A DNA stretch of 43,116 nucleotides from Bacteroidales bacterium (GTDB lineage: Bacteria > Bacteroidota > Bacteroidia > Bacteroidales > UBA932). The notes under the pieces were generated by a model that made no database searches, was not told the DNA's origin, and saw only the letters and a program-made list of their open reading frames with translations. The DNA is taken from positions 1 to 43,116 of the forward strand of contig JALCSU010000016.1 in NCBI GenBank assembly GCA_022653735.1, given 5' to 3'. Shown piece by piece: positions 8,301 to 15,214 of the stretch. Both the position numbers and the translations under genes were made by a program. Position 1 is the stretch's first letter. Each line of letters opens with the position of its first letter.

Positions 8301-8686
8301 TTAGTTACCACCTTAACTCTTTCAGAATTAAAAAGTTACCCCACTTTTCGAGTGTGTGCCGAGTGCATTTCACACTCGCGGAGAACGCATCCAAAAGTAG
8401 CCTGCACGAAACCAGGCTGTGACCAACGAGTGCCTTACCCTGCGAAAGGTTACTTTGAAATAACCAGAATTCGTCGGTTTTCTCACTATTTTCGAGCAGG
8501 TTCGATTCACCGAGCGAACATATACCTCACCCACCCCAGATAGCTGGAAGGGTGATTTTTGAAGGGCGGTTACGAAAGAGTTACGACCTTTTGACTGTCA
8601 AAGAGCTGCGTGATTTGGGGAATCATCTCTCGCAACAAATATGCGTACTCTTTTCCGGCATATCAAGTTATTTCTGCACTATCTGC
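8301..8686. other. non-coding stretch at the left edge of the island
   Basis: No credible gene is seen. The stretch contains short inverted repeats: CGAGTGTG at about 8349 with CACACTCG at about 8372, and AGCCTG/CAGGCT at about 8399-8418. The hexamer CGAGTG and its complement recur several times. A 63-codon frame (8352-8543) has no recognisable features. The stretch may be an integration scar or an RNA element. Confidence 0.4.
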
Positions 8687-9400
8687 TCACTCCGGCAGAT
8701 CATCGTTTTCAGATGTCCAGATGAAGATATCGTGCGATCTATACTCAGAGATAATCCGTTGGCAGCTGGCCTCATTTACTTTCCAGTTCTTACACTTATC
8801 AGCCAGCTCGTACTTATCTATTTTGTCCTCCTTGATACTCCGGATATAAACCTGCTGCACGACTTTCTGGGTTTGCCGGGTATACCGATTGTAGACTTCC
8901 CTTTCCATCGGGATTGTGCACCTTCCATAGTTGATGCAGTGGACACAATGGCGAATGGGCTGCTTATTGAGCATGGCCTCGGCAAGTCCAAGGTTATAGA
9001 AGTTGTACCGAGGGTGATACCTTCTTTCTCCCTTATATGCCCACACCTCGAAAACGGCATCAGGAAGATGAACTCTATCCATGTAACCGCAGGTTATAGT
9101 ATCTTCTTCACAGCCAATGCGACCGGTGGACTTGAGCACAAAAAAGTCAAGTTTCTTTTTATCGCTTTTACGCAATTCTCTCTCAAAGCCATGAAACATA
9201 ATGAAAGGTTGTTCCGGCTCTGAAGGACGATAATAGCTGTAATAATACGGCCGTCTCGGTTCCGGTTCTTTGACGGGCACATACTCTCCCTTATTCTCGA
9301 CGATCGGTCTTTTGAAATCCGCTTCCGAACGCACTTTTATCTCGATGATCTGGTTGCCCGACGCAAGCTTCTCCAGGGTGCAATCGTGGCTGACCGACAC
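8687..9400 (-). CDS. C-terminal part of a CoiA-like nuclease-family protein (frameshifted)
   Basis: This 237-aa frame begins at a Met inside EVSVSHDC. Reading further upstream in the same frame gives SVKPLFIEVSVSHDC, the natural continuation of the upstream CoiA-like frame that stops at 9418. The E-x-V of this segment would be the second half of a PD-(D/E)xK-like active site. Downstream come a Tyr/Pro-rich stretch (YYYSYYRPSEPEQP) and a Cys-containing module (CVHCINYGRC, later ADKCKNW and SCQR) that looks like a metal-binding knuckle. One added base in the T5 run at 9429-9433 (A5 on the coding strand) would restore a single protein of about 396 aa. The gene ends the HIRAN/zinc-ribbon/ADP-ribosylglycohydrolase operon. 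Confidence 0.75.
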   Translation of the reverse strand: MSVSHDCTLEKLASGNQIIEIKVRSEADFKRPIVENKGEYVPVKEPEPRRPYYYSYYRPSEPEQPFIMFHGFERELRKSDKKKLDFFVLKSTGRIGCEEDTITCGYMDRVHLPDAVFEVWAYKGERRYHPRYNFYNLGLAEAMLNKQPIRHCVHCINYGRCTIPMEREVYNRYTRQTQKVVQQVYIRSIKEDKIDKYELADKCKNWKVNEASCQRIISEYRSHDIFIWTSENDDLPE

Positions 9401-9417
9401 TTCTATGAAGAGAGGCT

Positions 9418-9873
9418 TTACACTCTCGTTTTTCTGTTAGTCAAAAGCACATCTGCCCGGTATCCATCGTAAACCCCTTCTATTTGGCAAGTGTCATAGA
9501 TTTCCTTGAGATCAATAGTATGCAGGGTTACGCCAGAGCATACTTTATCGTGGTATTTGGCGAAGATCTTACAGGTTTCCGTCCTTGGGCACTCATTATG
9601 GGCATAATACGAAACCTCGAACTTTTTGCTGGTCTCGAATTGCTTGGCAATGTGTTTCTTGGCGAGGTTATGGAGATACGTTTCAGGGTTACAGAGGTCA
9701 TTGATTTTGTGCCTGAAATGGTCTTCTTTCTGCCCCTCTTTAAAGAGGACAGGTACCATCTCTTTGTCGCAGCCAAGACAGTAATACTTGTGCTCGCCTC
9801 GATTCTCAGGTGTAATCGAGCTTATGTTGTGGACATCACCGTTCTCGTCTACGGCATTCGGGTACGTAATCAT
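9418..9873 (-). CDS. N-terminal part of a CoiA-like competence/nuclease-family protein (frameshifted)
   Basis: The frame starts best at ATG 9873 (MITYPNAVDENG), 5 bp after the stop of the preceding gene. The longer frame to 9900 would overlap that gene and begins with an unlikely leader. The CoiA N-terminal zinc-binding module is visible as YYCLGCDKEMVPV...DHFRH. It is followed by YLHNLAKKHI and then YRADVLL, which holds the Asp of the predicted nuclease core. The frame stops 6 codons later, and the partner Glu lies in the other frame (8687-9400). CoiA-like proteins are linked to natural competence and are also found in defence contexts. As written, the catalytic core is split, so the product would probably be inactive unless the break is a sequencing error or is recoded. 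Confidence 0.78.
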   Translation of the reverse strand: MITYPNAVDENGDVHNISSITPENRGEHKYYCLGCDKEMVPVLFKEGQKEDHFRHKINDLCNPETYLHNLAKKHIAKQFETSKKFEVSYYAHNECPRTETCKIFAKYHDKVCSGVTLHTIDLKEIYDTCQIEGVYDGYRADVLLTNRKTRV

Positions 9874-9878
9874 AATCG

Positions 9879-11075
9879 TCAATCTTTCAGTGGCTCCCAA
9901 TGTTGACAGCAGTATTTCTTATCCCAGCGCTCCTTTTCCGGAGTGCCATAATGGTCATATTCGCTGATAACGCACCCGGTAAAGAGGTCTGTTGCCATCT
10001 CCTCAATGACATTCAGTAGCTCAAGATGCTCTGTAAAATGAGCAGGGATGGCATTGCGGCCCATTAAGCAGCCCATAATGTTTCCACAAATGGCTCCGGT
10101 GGAGTCGCTGTCTCCGGAATGGTTGACGCTACTGATAATGGCATCCTCGAATGAGTTCTGGTGTTTGGTGGCGCTGTAGATGGCGATGGCGAGTGCCTCG
10201 TGGCCTGTCCAGCCGCCTCCGATGGATTCGATGGCAAAATGATCCGAGATATCGGAATAAGCCAGATCCAGCGCCTTGCTGATTATCCTCTTTTGCTTCT
10301 TTATTTCCTCTGGCCAGAGCTCGCCATACATCCTGCTTTTATCCTCCTCTGACACAATTTCCGGGAGACGCTGGAGAGCTTTTTCCACAAAAAACTCCGG
10401 CCGGGGTGTCTTATCTTCTATGCCCTCCAGAATCTGCATAAGCATATCATTCAGGATGGCCGATGGAATGAATCCAAGCGGATGCTTGTGTGTGATTCTG
10501 GCTGCTTCTGCAGCGCACATATCGCAGTAAAGCTTGTCTCCGTCCGCATAGCCATGAAGCTGGTTAAGCAGTGCCAGCGGAGCTGTCCGCATTACACCAC
10601 CGCAGCCGCAGCTGTTGTTCCTTGCCTCGTTGCCATCCTCGATGGAGTGCAAGGCCGACAGACAGGTGTTGCCCGGAGCGCGACGCTCATACAATCCCGG
10701 AACATCCATAAGCCAAGAATCCACGCGGGCATCCTTGTGCCGGGATGTCCACTCCTGCGTGTGAAGCCAGTCAAGATAGGTGAAGCGGCAGTAGTAGTCG
10801 ATGCGCCCCATGATGCCCCGCATGTAGCTGCGGGTCATTCCGAGCAGGATCCCCGCTGCAGTGAAAAGCGACATCTGGGTATCATCGGAAATCTCCGCGA
10901 GGCCGCGCCTGTCCAGTTGGTACCGTGTAATACCCTTCACCCCATACTTCTTTACGATGGTACGATACTCCTCGAATTCCACAGCATAGCCAAGGGCATC
11001 ACCAACAGCCCCACCAACCATGCAGCCAAGGACTTGATCCTTGGCGCGAGGTGTAAGTTTGTCGTTCTCTCTCAT
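9879..11075 (-). CDS. ADP-ribosylglycohydrolase family protein
   Basis: Family motifs are complete: GDALG at 25-29, SDDTQMS at about 63-69, a Cys-rich NNSCGCGGVMRTAP loop, and the metal-binding HSGDSDSTGAICGN at about 316. The family removes ADP-ribose from proteins or nucleic acids using two Mg ions held by the Asp clusters (established for DraG/ARH enzymes). At 398 aa it is longer than DraG (about 300 aa), with an insertion between the first and second metal motifs. It lies 2 bp behind the zinc-ribbon gene and 5 bp before the CoiA-like gene. In a defence island it may reverse or exploit ADP-ribosylation during phage infection; that is inference. Confidence 0.9.
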   Translation of the reverse strand: MRENDKLTPRAKDQVLGCMVGGAVGDALGYAVEFEEYRTIVKKYGVKGITRYQLDRRGLAEISDDTQMSLFTAAGILLGMTRSYMRGIMGRIDYYCRFTYLDWLHTQEWTSRHKDARVDSWLMDVPGLYERRAPGNTCLSALHSIEDGNEARNNSCGCGGVMRTAPLALLNQLHGYADGDKLYCDMCAAEAARITHKHPLGFIPSAILNDMLMQILEGIEDKTPRPEFFVEKALQRLPEIVSEEDKSRMYGELWPEEIKKQKRIISKALDLAYSDISDHFAIESIGGGWTGHEALAIAIYSATKHQNSFEDAIISSVNHSGDSDSTGAICGNIMGCLMGRNAIPAHFTEHLELLNVIEEMATDLFTGCVISEYDHYGTPEKERWDKKYCCQHWEPLKD

Positions 11076-11077
11076 GA

Positions 11078-11287
11078 TTAGTCGGCAAGCATGGATAACA
11101 TGATGTTGTCTTTATATTTCTCGTCCTGAAGCGAGAATTCAAATCCGCACTTGGGACATTTGACCGGAGTCTCGAATTCGCGCTCCTTGGGCATGGGATC
11201 AAGGTCACACTCGCTCATGAGGATACCTTTCATGACTTCATATTCTTTGCCGCACTTCGGGCAGCGGATCGTGTAGATATGTGCCAT
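11078..11287 (-). CDS. small zinc-ribbon protein
   Basis: This 69-aa protein has two CPxC knuckles, C9/C12 in RCPKCG and C44/C47 in KCPKCG, which should hold one zinc. An extra Cys27 lies in the linker. No other domain is visible. It sits 4 bp after the HIRAN gene and 2 bp before the ADP-ribosylglycohydrolase gene, so it is probably co-translated with both. It may be a nucleic-acid or protein adaptor; the specific role is unknown. Confidence 0.75.
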   Translation of the reverse strand: MAHIYTIRCPKCGKEYEVMKGILMSECDLDPMPKEREFETPVKCPKCGFEFSLQDEKYKDNIMLSMLAD

Positions 11288-11291
11288 AGCC

Positions 11292-11642
11292 TTACTCCTT
11301 ATTCTGGTTTTTCACATAGACGATAACCGCCACCTGATTCTCCGGATGCTCGTCCGGGGAGATGCGCTGGACGCGGACTTCGTAAATGTCATCGAGGCCC
11401 ATGTCCAGATACTTGGAGATGTCATGGTTCTCACCGCGAGGAATGAATCCCAGCTTAAGGTCGCCAAGATAGACGGCCACCGCGTAGGGATCGAATTGAT
11501 TGTCCGGCTCCCGGACAAGGTCAAGCCTGGTACCGACCTTCAGCTGGTCAAAGGCCTCCGGGCCATCCCAATAGCTGAATCCGGCAATGTGGAAATTCGT
11601 CAAATGGACTTTCTTGACAGGTCTGTTTTCTTTTGCTTTCAT
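11292..11642 (-). CDS. HIRAN-domain protein
   Basis: Almost the whole 116-aa chain is one HIRAN domain: FHIAGFSYWDGPEAFDQLKVGTRL, then REPDNQFDPYAVAVYL and LGFIPRGENHDISK. HIRAN domains are known as DNA-end or damaged-DNA binding modules (for example in HLTF), and stand-alone versions occur in bacteria. This gene leads a four-gene operon (HIRAN, zinc ribbon, ADP-ribosylglycohydrolase, CoiA-like) behind a TATTTTTG promoter box at 11678-11685. A DNA-structure sensor at the head of a set containing a nuclease-family protein is consistent with DNA repair or defence. Confidence 0.85.
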   Translation of the reverse strand: MKAKENRPVKKVHLTNFHIAGFSYWDGPEAFDQLKVGTRLDLVREPDNQFDPYAVAVYLGDLKLGFIPRGENHDISKYLDMGLDDIYEVRVQRISPDEHPENQVAVIVYVKNQNKE

Positions 11643-11677
11643 ACGGCTTGCTCTTTAAGGGTCTAACTTTCTGAAAG

Positions 11678-11685
11678 CAAAAATA
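11678..11685 (-). promoter_or_regulatory. -7 promoter box for the HIRAN operon
   Basis: The minus strand reads TATTTTTG, matching TAnnTTTG. It lies 36 bp upstream of the HIRAN start and directly behind the terminator hairpin of the previous gene. Confidence 0.55.
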
Positions 11686-11687
11686 AA

Positions 11688-11720
11688 TTGAGGTTGTCTC
11701 AAACCGTGGGACAACCTCAA
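11688..11720 (-). terminator. terminator hairpin after the AAA ATPase gene
   Basis: A perfect 11-bp stem (TTGAGGTTGTC / GACAACCTCAA, 11-nt loop) lies 19 bp past the ATPase stop. On the minus strand it is followed by a T-rich run. Confidence 0.7.
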
Positions 11721-11739
11721 ACTATTTTCAAAAAAAACA

Positions 11740-12945
11740 CTAATACAAAAAACCGAACAGCCAAAGCGGAATGCGGTTGCCGTGCCCGACCTCGGTGTCA
11801 TCAACGGCAATGTAGCTGTCGGGGACATCGGCAATCTGGTCAAATGTTTTGCCTTTGCCTCCTACCTCGAACAAATGCTTTCCGTCAAGGAGAAAGTCTC
11901 CGTTCTTTGGATAGGCAACGTCGTGGTTCACTTTCAACTGGCTTAAGAAAAATGTCTCCCGTTCATTTCCCTTATCGACTATAGGGCAGAGCACGTGCAT
12001 AAGGTTAGTGTTGCCAAGGAATATCTTCTCCGGCTTGGTCAAGGACTTGTAGTTCTTGGCCTTTGCGGTAAGGAGACCAAGTGCCTGCGCTTTGTCAAGT
12101 GCATACAGCATCCTTAATCCCAGTTCGTTGTCGGTAGATAGTTGCCGCCAGAGCTCCGACATGTTCGGCTCGAACGGAACATGCTCACTGATAATCATCA
12201 GCAGCTTCTTTACCTTCTGAAGCGTCTCGAAGGTCACTTTTTCAACAGCGGGAAGGTCGGAATCTATCACAACTGTGACCGTTTCCCTCAGTCGGGAGGG
12301 GAAATCCTCCAGCGACTCAAGATAGAATGGATAATAACCGTGCTCAAGATAGTCTTCAAACAAAGGGGCCACTTTTATCTTGCCCACAATCTGCATAGCT
12401 TCTTTGACATGGCCGGACAGAACCCTCTCAATTGAGAGTGCCTCGCAATGGTATATGTCTTCCAACTCAAGATATTCCCGGAAAGAGAGCCCATAAAGGG
12501 TATAAGGGGTCTGACGGCGAGACATATCCACTTTTGCATTGTCCATTACAAGGAGCGAACTGCTGGTATAGACAATACTCATATCCGGAAAACCGTCATA
12601 GATGTTTTTAAGCATCGTAGACCACCCATCATAACGGTGGACTTCATCCAAATAGAGACGCATGATTCCATGCCTATATGCCCAGTCCACCAAATCCATC
12701 AGGCTGTGGGTGGCGAACCAGAGGTCATCCAGAGACGCATAGAGCGTCTTGTCAACATCTTGATAACTCTCCAGAATGTTCTGGAGAAGCATGGTTGTCT
12801 TTCCCACGCCACGAGCCCCCTTGATGCTGATAATCCGGGCTTTCCAGTTGATTTGGCTGTAAAGATACCTCTTGAAGCGGAGGCTCACCTTCGCCAATTT
12901 TCTGTGATAGGTATCAAACAAGGGTTGCAGTTCAATCTGTTCCAT
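11740..12945 (-). CDS. AAA ATPase of the archaeal-type/DUF4143 family
   Basis: Walker A (GARGVGKTT, about 43-51) and Walker B (LYLDEVH, about 96-102) are intact. YTSSSLL at about 130 is a sensor-1-like strand. SFREYLELE and the C-terminal HLFEVGGKGKTFDQI fit the DUF4143-type C-terminal part of this ATPase family, widespread in Bacteroidota and often linked to mobile or stress loci. ATG 12945 is preferred over the TTG three codons upstream, since a -7 box lies at 12973-12980. It has its own promoter and terminator, so it is a separate transcription unit between the two defence-like operons. The function of the family is poorly known. Confidence 0.85.
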   Translation of the reverse strand: MEQIELQPLFDTYHRKLAKVSLRFKRYLYSQINWKARIISIKGARGVGKTTMLLQNILESYQDVDKTLYASLDDLWFATHSLMDLVDWAYRHGIMRLYLDEVHRYDGWSTMLKNIYDGFPDMSIVYTSSSLLVMDNAKVDMSRRQTPYTLYGLSFREYLELEDIYHCEALSIERVLSGHVKEAMQIVGKIKVAPLFEDYLEHGYYPFYLESLEDFPSRLRETVTVVIDSDLPAVEKVTFETLQKVKKLLMIISEHVPFEPNMSELWRQLSTDNELGLRMLYALDKAQALGLLTAKAKNYKSLTKPEKIFLGNTNLMHVLCPIVDKGNERETFFLSQLKVNHDVAYPKNGDFLLDGKHLFEVGGKGKTFDQIADVPDSYIAVDDTEVGHGNRIPLWLFGFLY

Positions 12946-12972
12946 AGCGGTCAAAGCTAATCGATTTCACTG

Positions 12973-12980
12973 CAAAGATA
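12973..12980 (-). promoter_or_regulatory. -7 promoter box for the AAA ATPase gene
   Basis: The minus strand reads TATCTTTG (TAnnTTTG). It is about 28 bp before ATG 12945 and next to the inverted repeat at 12991-13032. Confidence 0.6.
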
Positions 12981-12990
12981 ATCATTTTAT

Positions 12991-13032
12991 GTTTGCAACC
13001 ATAAATATTTTCAAAATTCTATGGTTGTAAAC
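12991..13032. repeat. inverted repeat between WYL gene stop and ATPase promoter
   Basis: GTTTGCAACCATA (12991-13003) and TATGGTTGTAAAC (13020-13032) are inverted copies with one mismatch and a 16-nt AT-rich spacer. The repeat abuts the WYL stop codon and lies 11 bp upstream of the ATPase -7 box. It could therefore be an operator or a weak terminator. Confidence 0.6.
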
Positions 13033-13953
13033 TTAAATCAATAAGTCTTCGTACAATTTTGCAGCCTCAAGGTGCTGTTTCTTAATCTCGTCAGCCAGCC
13101 ACTGCGGGGAGAGCACTTTGATGAGCGGGCCTCTGGAGAGGAGCGGGGTGTAGAAGTCCGGAGTGGGCCGCAGGGTGAGCTCGAAGTCGGAGTAATCATC
13201 CTCGGTGGCCACTTCCTCTTGGCTGTGATGCAGCGGCAGATCCCGCAGGTAATAAACCTGCTTGCCATAGGCCCGGATGGTCACCTTTTCCACCGGGGTG
13301 TCTTCCACCCAAAGGATGCCGTAGTTATTGCGGAAGAATCCCACCGGATCAAAGCCTTTCGGGTAGCGGAATTTCTCCTTGGTGAGCTCCAGCGAGAGCA
13401 CCCGGTCGAAAGCAAGCACAAACATCCAGCCGTCCTCGACAGGTTTCCGGACAATGCCGTACCAGCGTTTGTTGGTGAGCTTGACGAAAAACGGCTCCAC
13501 AAGCATCTCAGACTGCTCTCCCACACCATATTTCCGGTAGGTTACCTTCACCCGGACGCTGCGCTTCATGGCATCGATGAACTTGTGCAGATTCTCTCCA
13601 TCGGATGGAATGGGCTCCAGCACGATGCGGCTATGCACACCCTTGTTTTCTGCAAGGATGCTGTTCACAGACATCGTGGAGAGCATCCAGTTCTGGATGG
13701 AATCCTCCTCCAACACATCGGAATTGTCGATGTAATAGCGGAATCCGTCCTTCTTGTCGCACTCGATGATGATGCCGAACATATCCAGAATGGCATCCCG
13801 ATGGCGGTTGAAAGTGCTGCGGGCAATGGGCAGGCCGCCACTCGTCTCCGTCTCAAGCCAGCGACGGTTGATCTCTTCGAGCGTTATCTTCCCGGCATTA
13901 TGAATGGTGTTTACCAGCCAGATGTATTCTTGAAAGAGTGCGTAAGATTTCAT
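13033..13953 (-). CDS. WYL-domain transcriptional regulator
   Basis: An N-terminal winged-helix region (ITLEEINRRWLETE..RSTFNRHRDAILDMFG, about 23-60) is followed by a WYL-type Sm-like domain. The latter spans VTYRKYGVGEQSEMLVEPFFVKLTNKRWYGIVRK and FVLAFDRVLSLELT (about 130-195). A C-terminal extension resembles the WCX region. This is the architecture of BrxR/CapW-type repressors that control phage-defence operons (established for those proteins). It lies 1 bp behind the DUF4406-like gene and is the last of ten co-directional genes, so it may report on nucleic-acid ligands and regulate the cluster. The adjacent inverted repeat is a candidate site. Confidence 0.88.
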   Translation of the reverse strand: MKSYALFQEYIWLVNTIHNAGKITLEEINRRWLETETSGGLPIARSTFNRHRDAILDMFGIIIECDKKDGFRYYIDNSDVLEEDSIQNWMLSTMSVNSILAENKGVHSRIVLEPIPSDGENLHKFIDAMKRSVRVKVTYRKYGVGEQSEMLVEPFFVKLTNKRWYGIVRKPVEDGWMFVLAFDRVLSLELTKEKFRYPKGFDPVGFFRNNYGILWVEDTPVEKVTIRAYGKQVYYLRDLPLHHSQEEVATEDDYSDFELTLRPTPDFYTPLLSRGPLIKVLSPQWLADEIKKQHLEAAKLYEDLLI

Positions 13954-13954
13954 G

Positions 13955-14269
13955 TCAGGTGTTTTCTAAATAAATGACTTCTTTGCCGTTCTTTTGGGCA
14001 TATTCGATTTCTGACCGGGTACTTTCGCCAATGTAGCCACCCACATTTATGACATAGATGCTATCAGCCATGTCAATCTTGCGCTTGTGCATGTCATCGA
14101 GCATCTCCTTGGTACCCTCCGCCCAGACCTCATCGTCTCCGGAATGTCCGAAGAGGCCGACGCTGATGACGATATTGCCTTCGAGGGTGGGCCGCTTCTG
14201 CGCCTCAAGGAATTGCTCTTTGAAGCGCGTGCTGCCGCAGAGGGTTATGACTGGGTATTTGCCGACCAT
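13955..14269 (-). CDS. DUF4406/nucleoside 2-deoxyribosyltransferase-like small protein
   Basis: This 104-aa Rossmann-like protein reads VITLCGSTRFKEQF at the N-terminus, then GLFGHSGDDEVW, IDMADSIYVINVGGYIGEST and SEIEYAQKNGKEVIYLE. This pattern belongs to a small family related to nucleoside 2-deoxyribosyltransferases and SLOG-type nucleotide-binding proteins, common on phages and mobile elements. The glycine-rich CGSTRF loop and the GESTRSEIE helix would bind a nucleotide or nucleoside phosphate. It sits 4 bp after the HARE-HTH gene and 1 bp before the WYL regulator. A nucleotide-processing or signal-sensing role is plausible but unproven. Confidence 0.8.
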   Translation of the reverse strand: MVGKYPVITLCGSTRFKEQFLEAQKRPTLEGNIVISVGLFGHSGDDEVWAEGTKEMLDDMHKRKIDMADSIYVINVGGYIGESTRSEIEYAQKNGKEVIYLENT

Positions 14270-14273
14270 GTGC

Positions 14274-14480
14274 TTATATCATTAATCGTATTCTTCCTTC
14301 TGACTTAACAAAAGTATCCGGATGGGACATCACCACAGCGTACACCATCTTGCCATCCACTGGCTTTTTGTCCCAGCGGGTAAACAGACCCCGGTCATTA
14401 ATCTCGCGGGCAATCTGCTCGATCTTCATTCCGTAGCCGGACGAGGCAAGCACGTACACTATGGCTTCTTCGATCTTCAT
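14274..14480 (-). CDS. HARE-HTH domain protein
   Basis: The 68-aa protein is essentially one winged helix: EEAIVYVLASSGYGMKIEQIAREI, GLFTRWDKKPVDGKMVYAVVM, FVKSEGRIRL. This pattern is the HARE-HTH domain, known as a DNA-binding module fused to restriction endonucleases and chromatin proteins. Its ATG overlaps the stop of the metallopeptidase gene by 4 bp, indicating coupled translation. A free-standing HARE-HTH inside a restriction-type operon could serve as a modified-DNA-binding subunit; that is inference. Confidence 0.8.
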   Translation of the reverse strand: MKIEEAIVYVLASSGYGMKIEQIAREINDRGLFTRWDKKPVDGKMVYAVVMSHPDTFVKSEGRIRLMI

Positions 14481-15199
14481 ACGACTTGAATTGTTTTTAC
14501 CCAGTCTTCAATTTCATTTAGAAAATCGTAAGAAATTAATAGACAGGAATCTGAAAGAGGATCCCCTTCTTTTTTAATATCATAAATATCCCATCTGTCT
14601 ACCAAGGCATCTAAGATAGATGACAATCGTGGCTCTGCCTCTCTTAACGATTGTAGTTTGTCGCTATAATCATAGAAAGAAAAACAAGAACATCGTGCCG
14701 CAAGATACTTACCAATAAAGGTATCTATTCCGCCAGCCGAGTAAGAACCATTTTGTTTAATTCCATTAATAATCGCATTCACCTCTACTTCCGTAAGAAT
14801 CGGAGTGAGCGAGTCGGATAGGAAATCTTCCTCTTTATATCCCATTGAAATAAACTTGGGATACATTTTACGATGCTCAAGCACATTCGTAATATGATTA
14901 CTCAAAGCCTCTGAGAAGATAGGAATTAATAATGGCCTCTCTGTAACCGAGAGTTTTGTGGAAATATAGATGCCTTTTATCTTGAGTTCTGCGTGCAGTA
15001 ACTCGTGCGCAAATAAGGATGGTGAATAGTTTCCTCTGGGGATATAGAGCACTGCTCGATCACCTTTCGTGTATAGTCCATAACAAGAAGCATCACACTC
15101 TTCAATTGATAGAGACAAAGACTTGCTAACATAATCATACAAGTCTTTATTCTTCCCATCAAGGAGTCTGTCTATTAATGCTTTTCGTTTAAACCACAT
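14477..15199 (-). CDS. HExxH zinc metallopeptidase-like protein
   Basis: A zinc-protease active-site motif reads H65-E66-L-L-H69 (FAHELLHAEL), with E97 in FSEALSN at a spacing suitable for the third ligand. No signal peptide or membrane helix is apparent, so the protein should be cytoplasmic. The rest does not match a family I recognise. The gene is visibly AT-richer than its neighbours, suggesting a separate origin. It lies 15 bp after the large DUF262 gene and overlaps the HARE-HTH gene by 4 bp. Metallopeptidases paired with HTH proteins often cleave repressors or toxins (ImmA-like logic), which is a hypothesis here. Confidence 0.7.
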   Translation of the reverse strand: MWFKRKALIDRLLDGKNKDLYDYVSKSLSLSIEECDASCYGLYTKGDRAVLYIPRGNYSPSLFAHELLHAELKIKGIYISTKLSVTERPLLIPIFSEALSNHITNVLEHRKMYPKFISMGYKEEDFLSDSLTPILTEVEVNAIINGIKQNGSYSAGGIDTFIGKYLAARCSCFSFYDYSDKLQSLREAEPRLSSILDALVDRWDIYDIKKEGDPLSDSCLLISYDFLNEIEDWVKTIQVV

Positions 15200-15214
15200 T
15201 GACGAAGGAGGGCT

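Noticed and set aside
8352..8543. 63-codon plus-strand frame after tRNA-Ala
   Set aside because: It has a few Cys residues but no spacing typical of a zinc finger, and it overlaps the inverted repeats.
8552..9223. Plus-strand frame of 223 codons
   Set aside because: It lies opposite the CoiA-like C-terminal frame, which has coherent motifs and operon context.
13072..13977. Plus-strand frame of 301 codons opposite the WYL gene
   Set aside because: The minus strand encodes a recognisable WYL regulator; the plus product has no family-like pattern.
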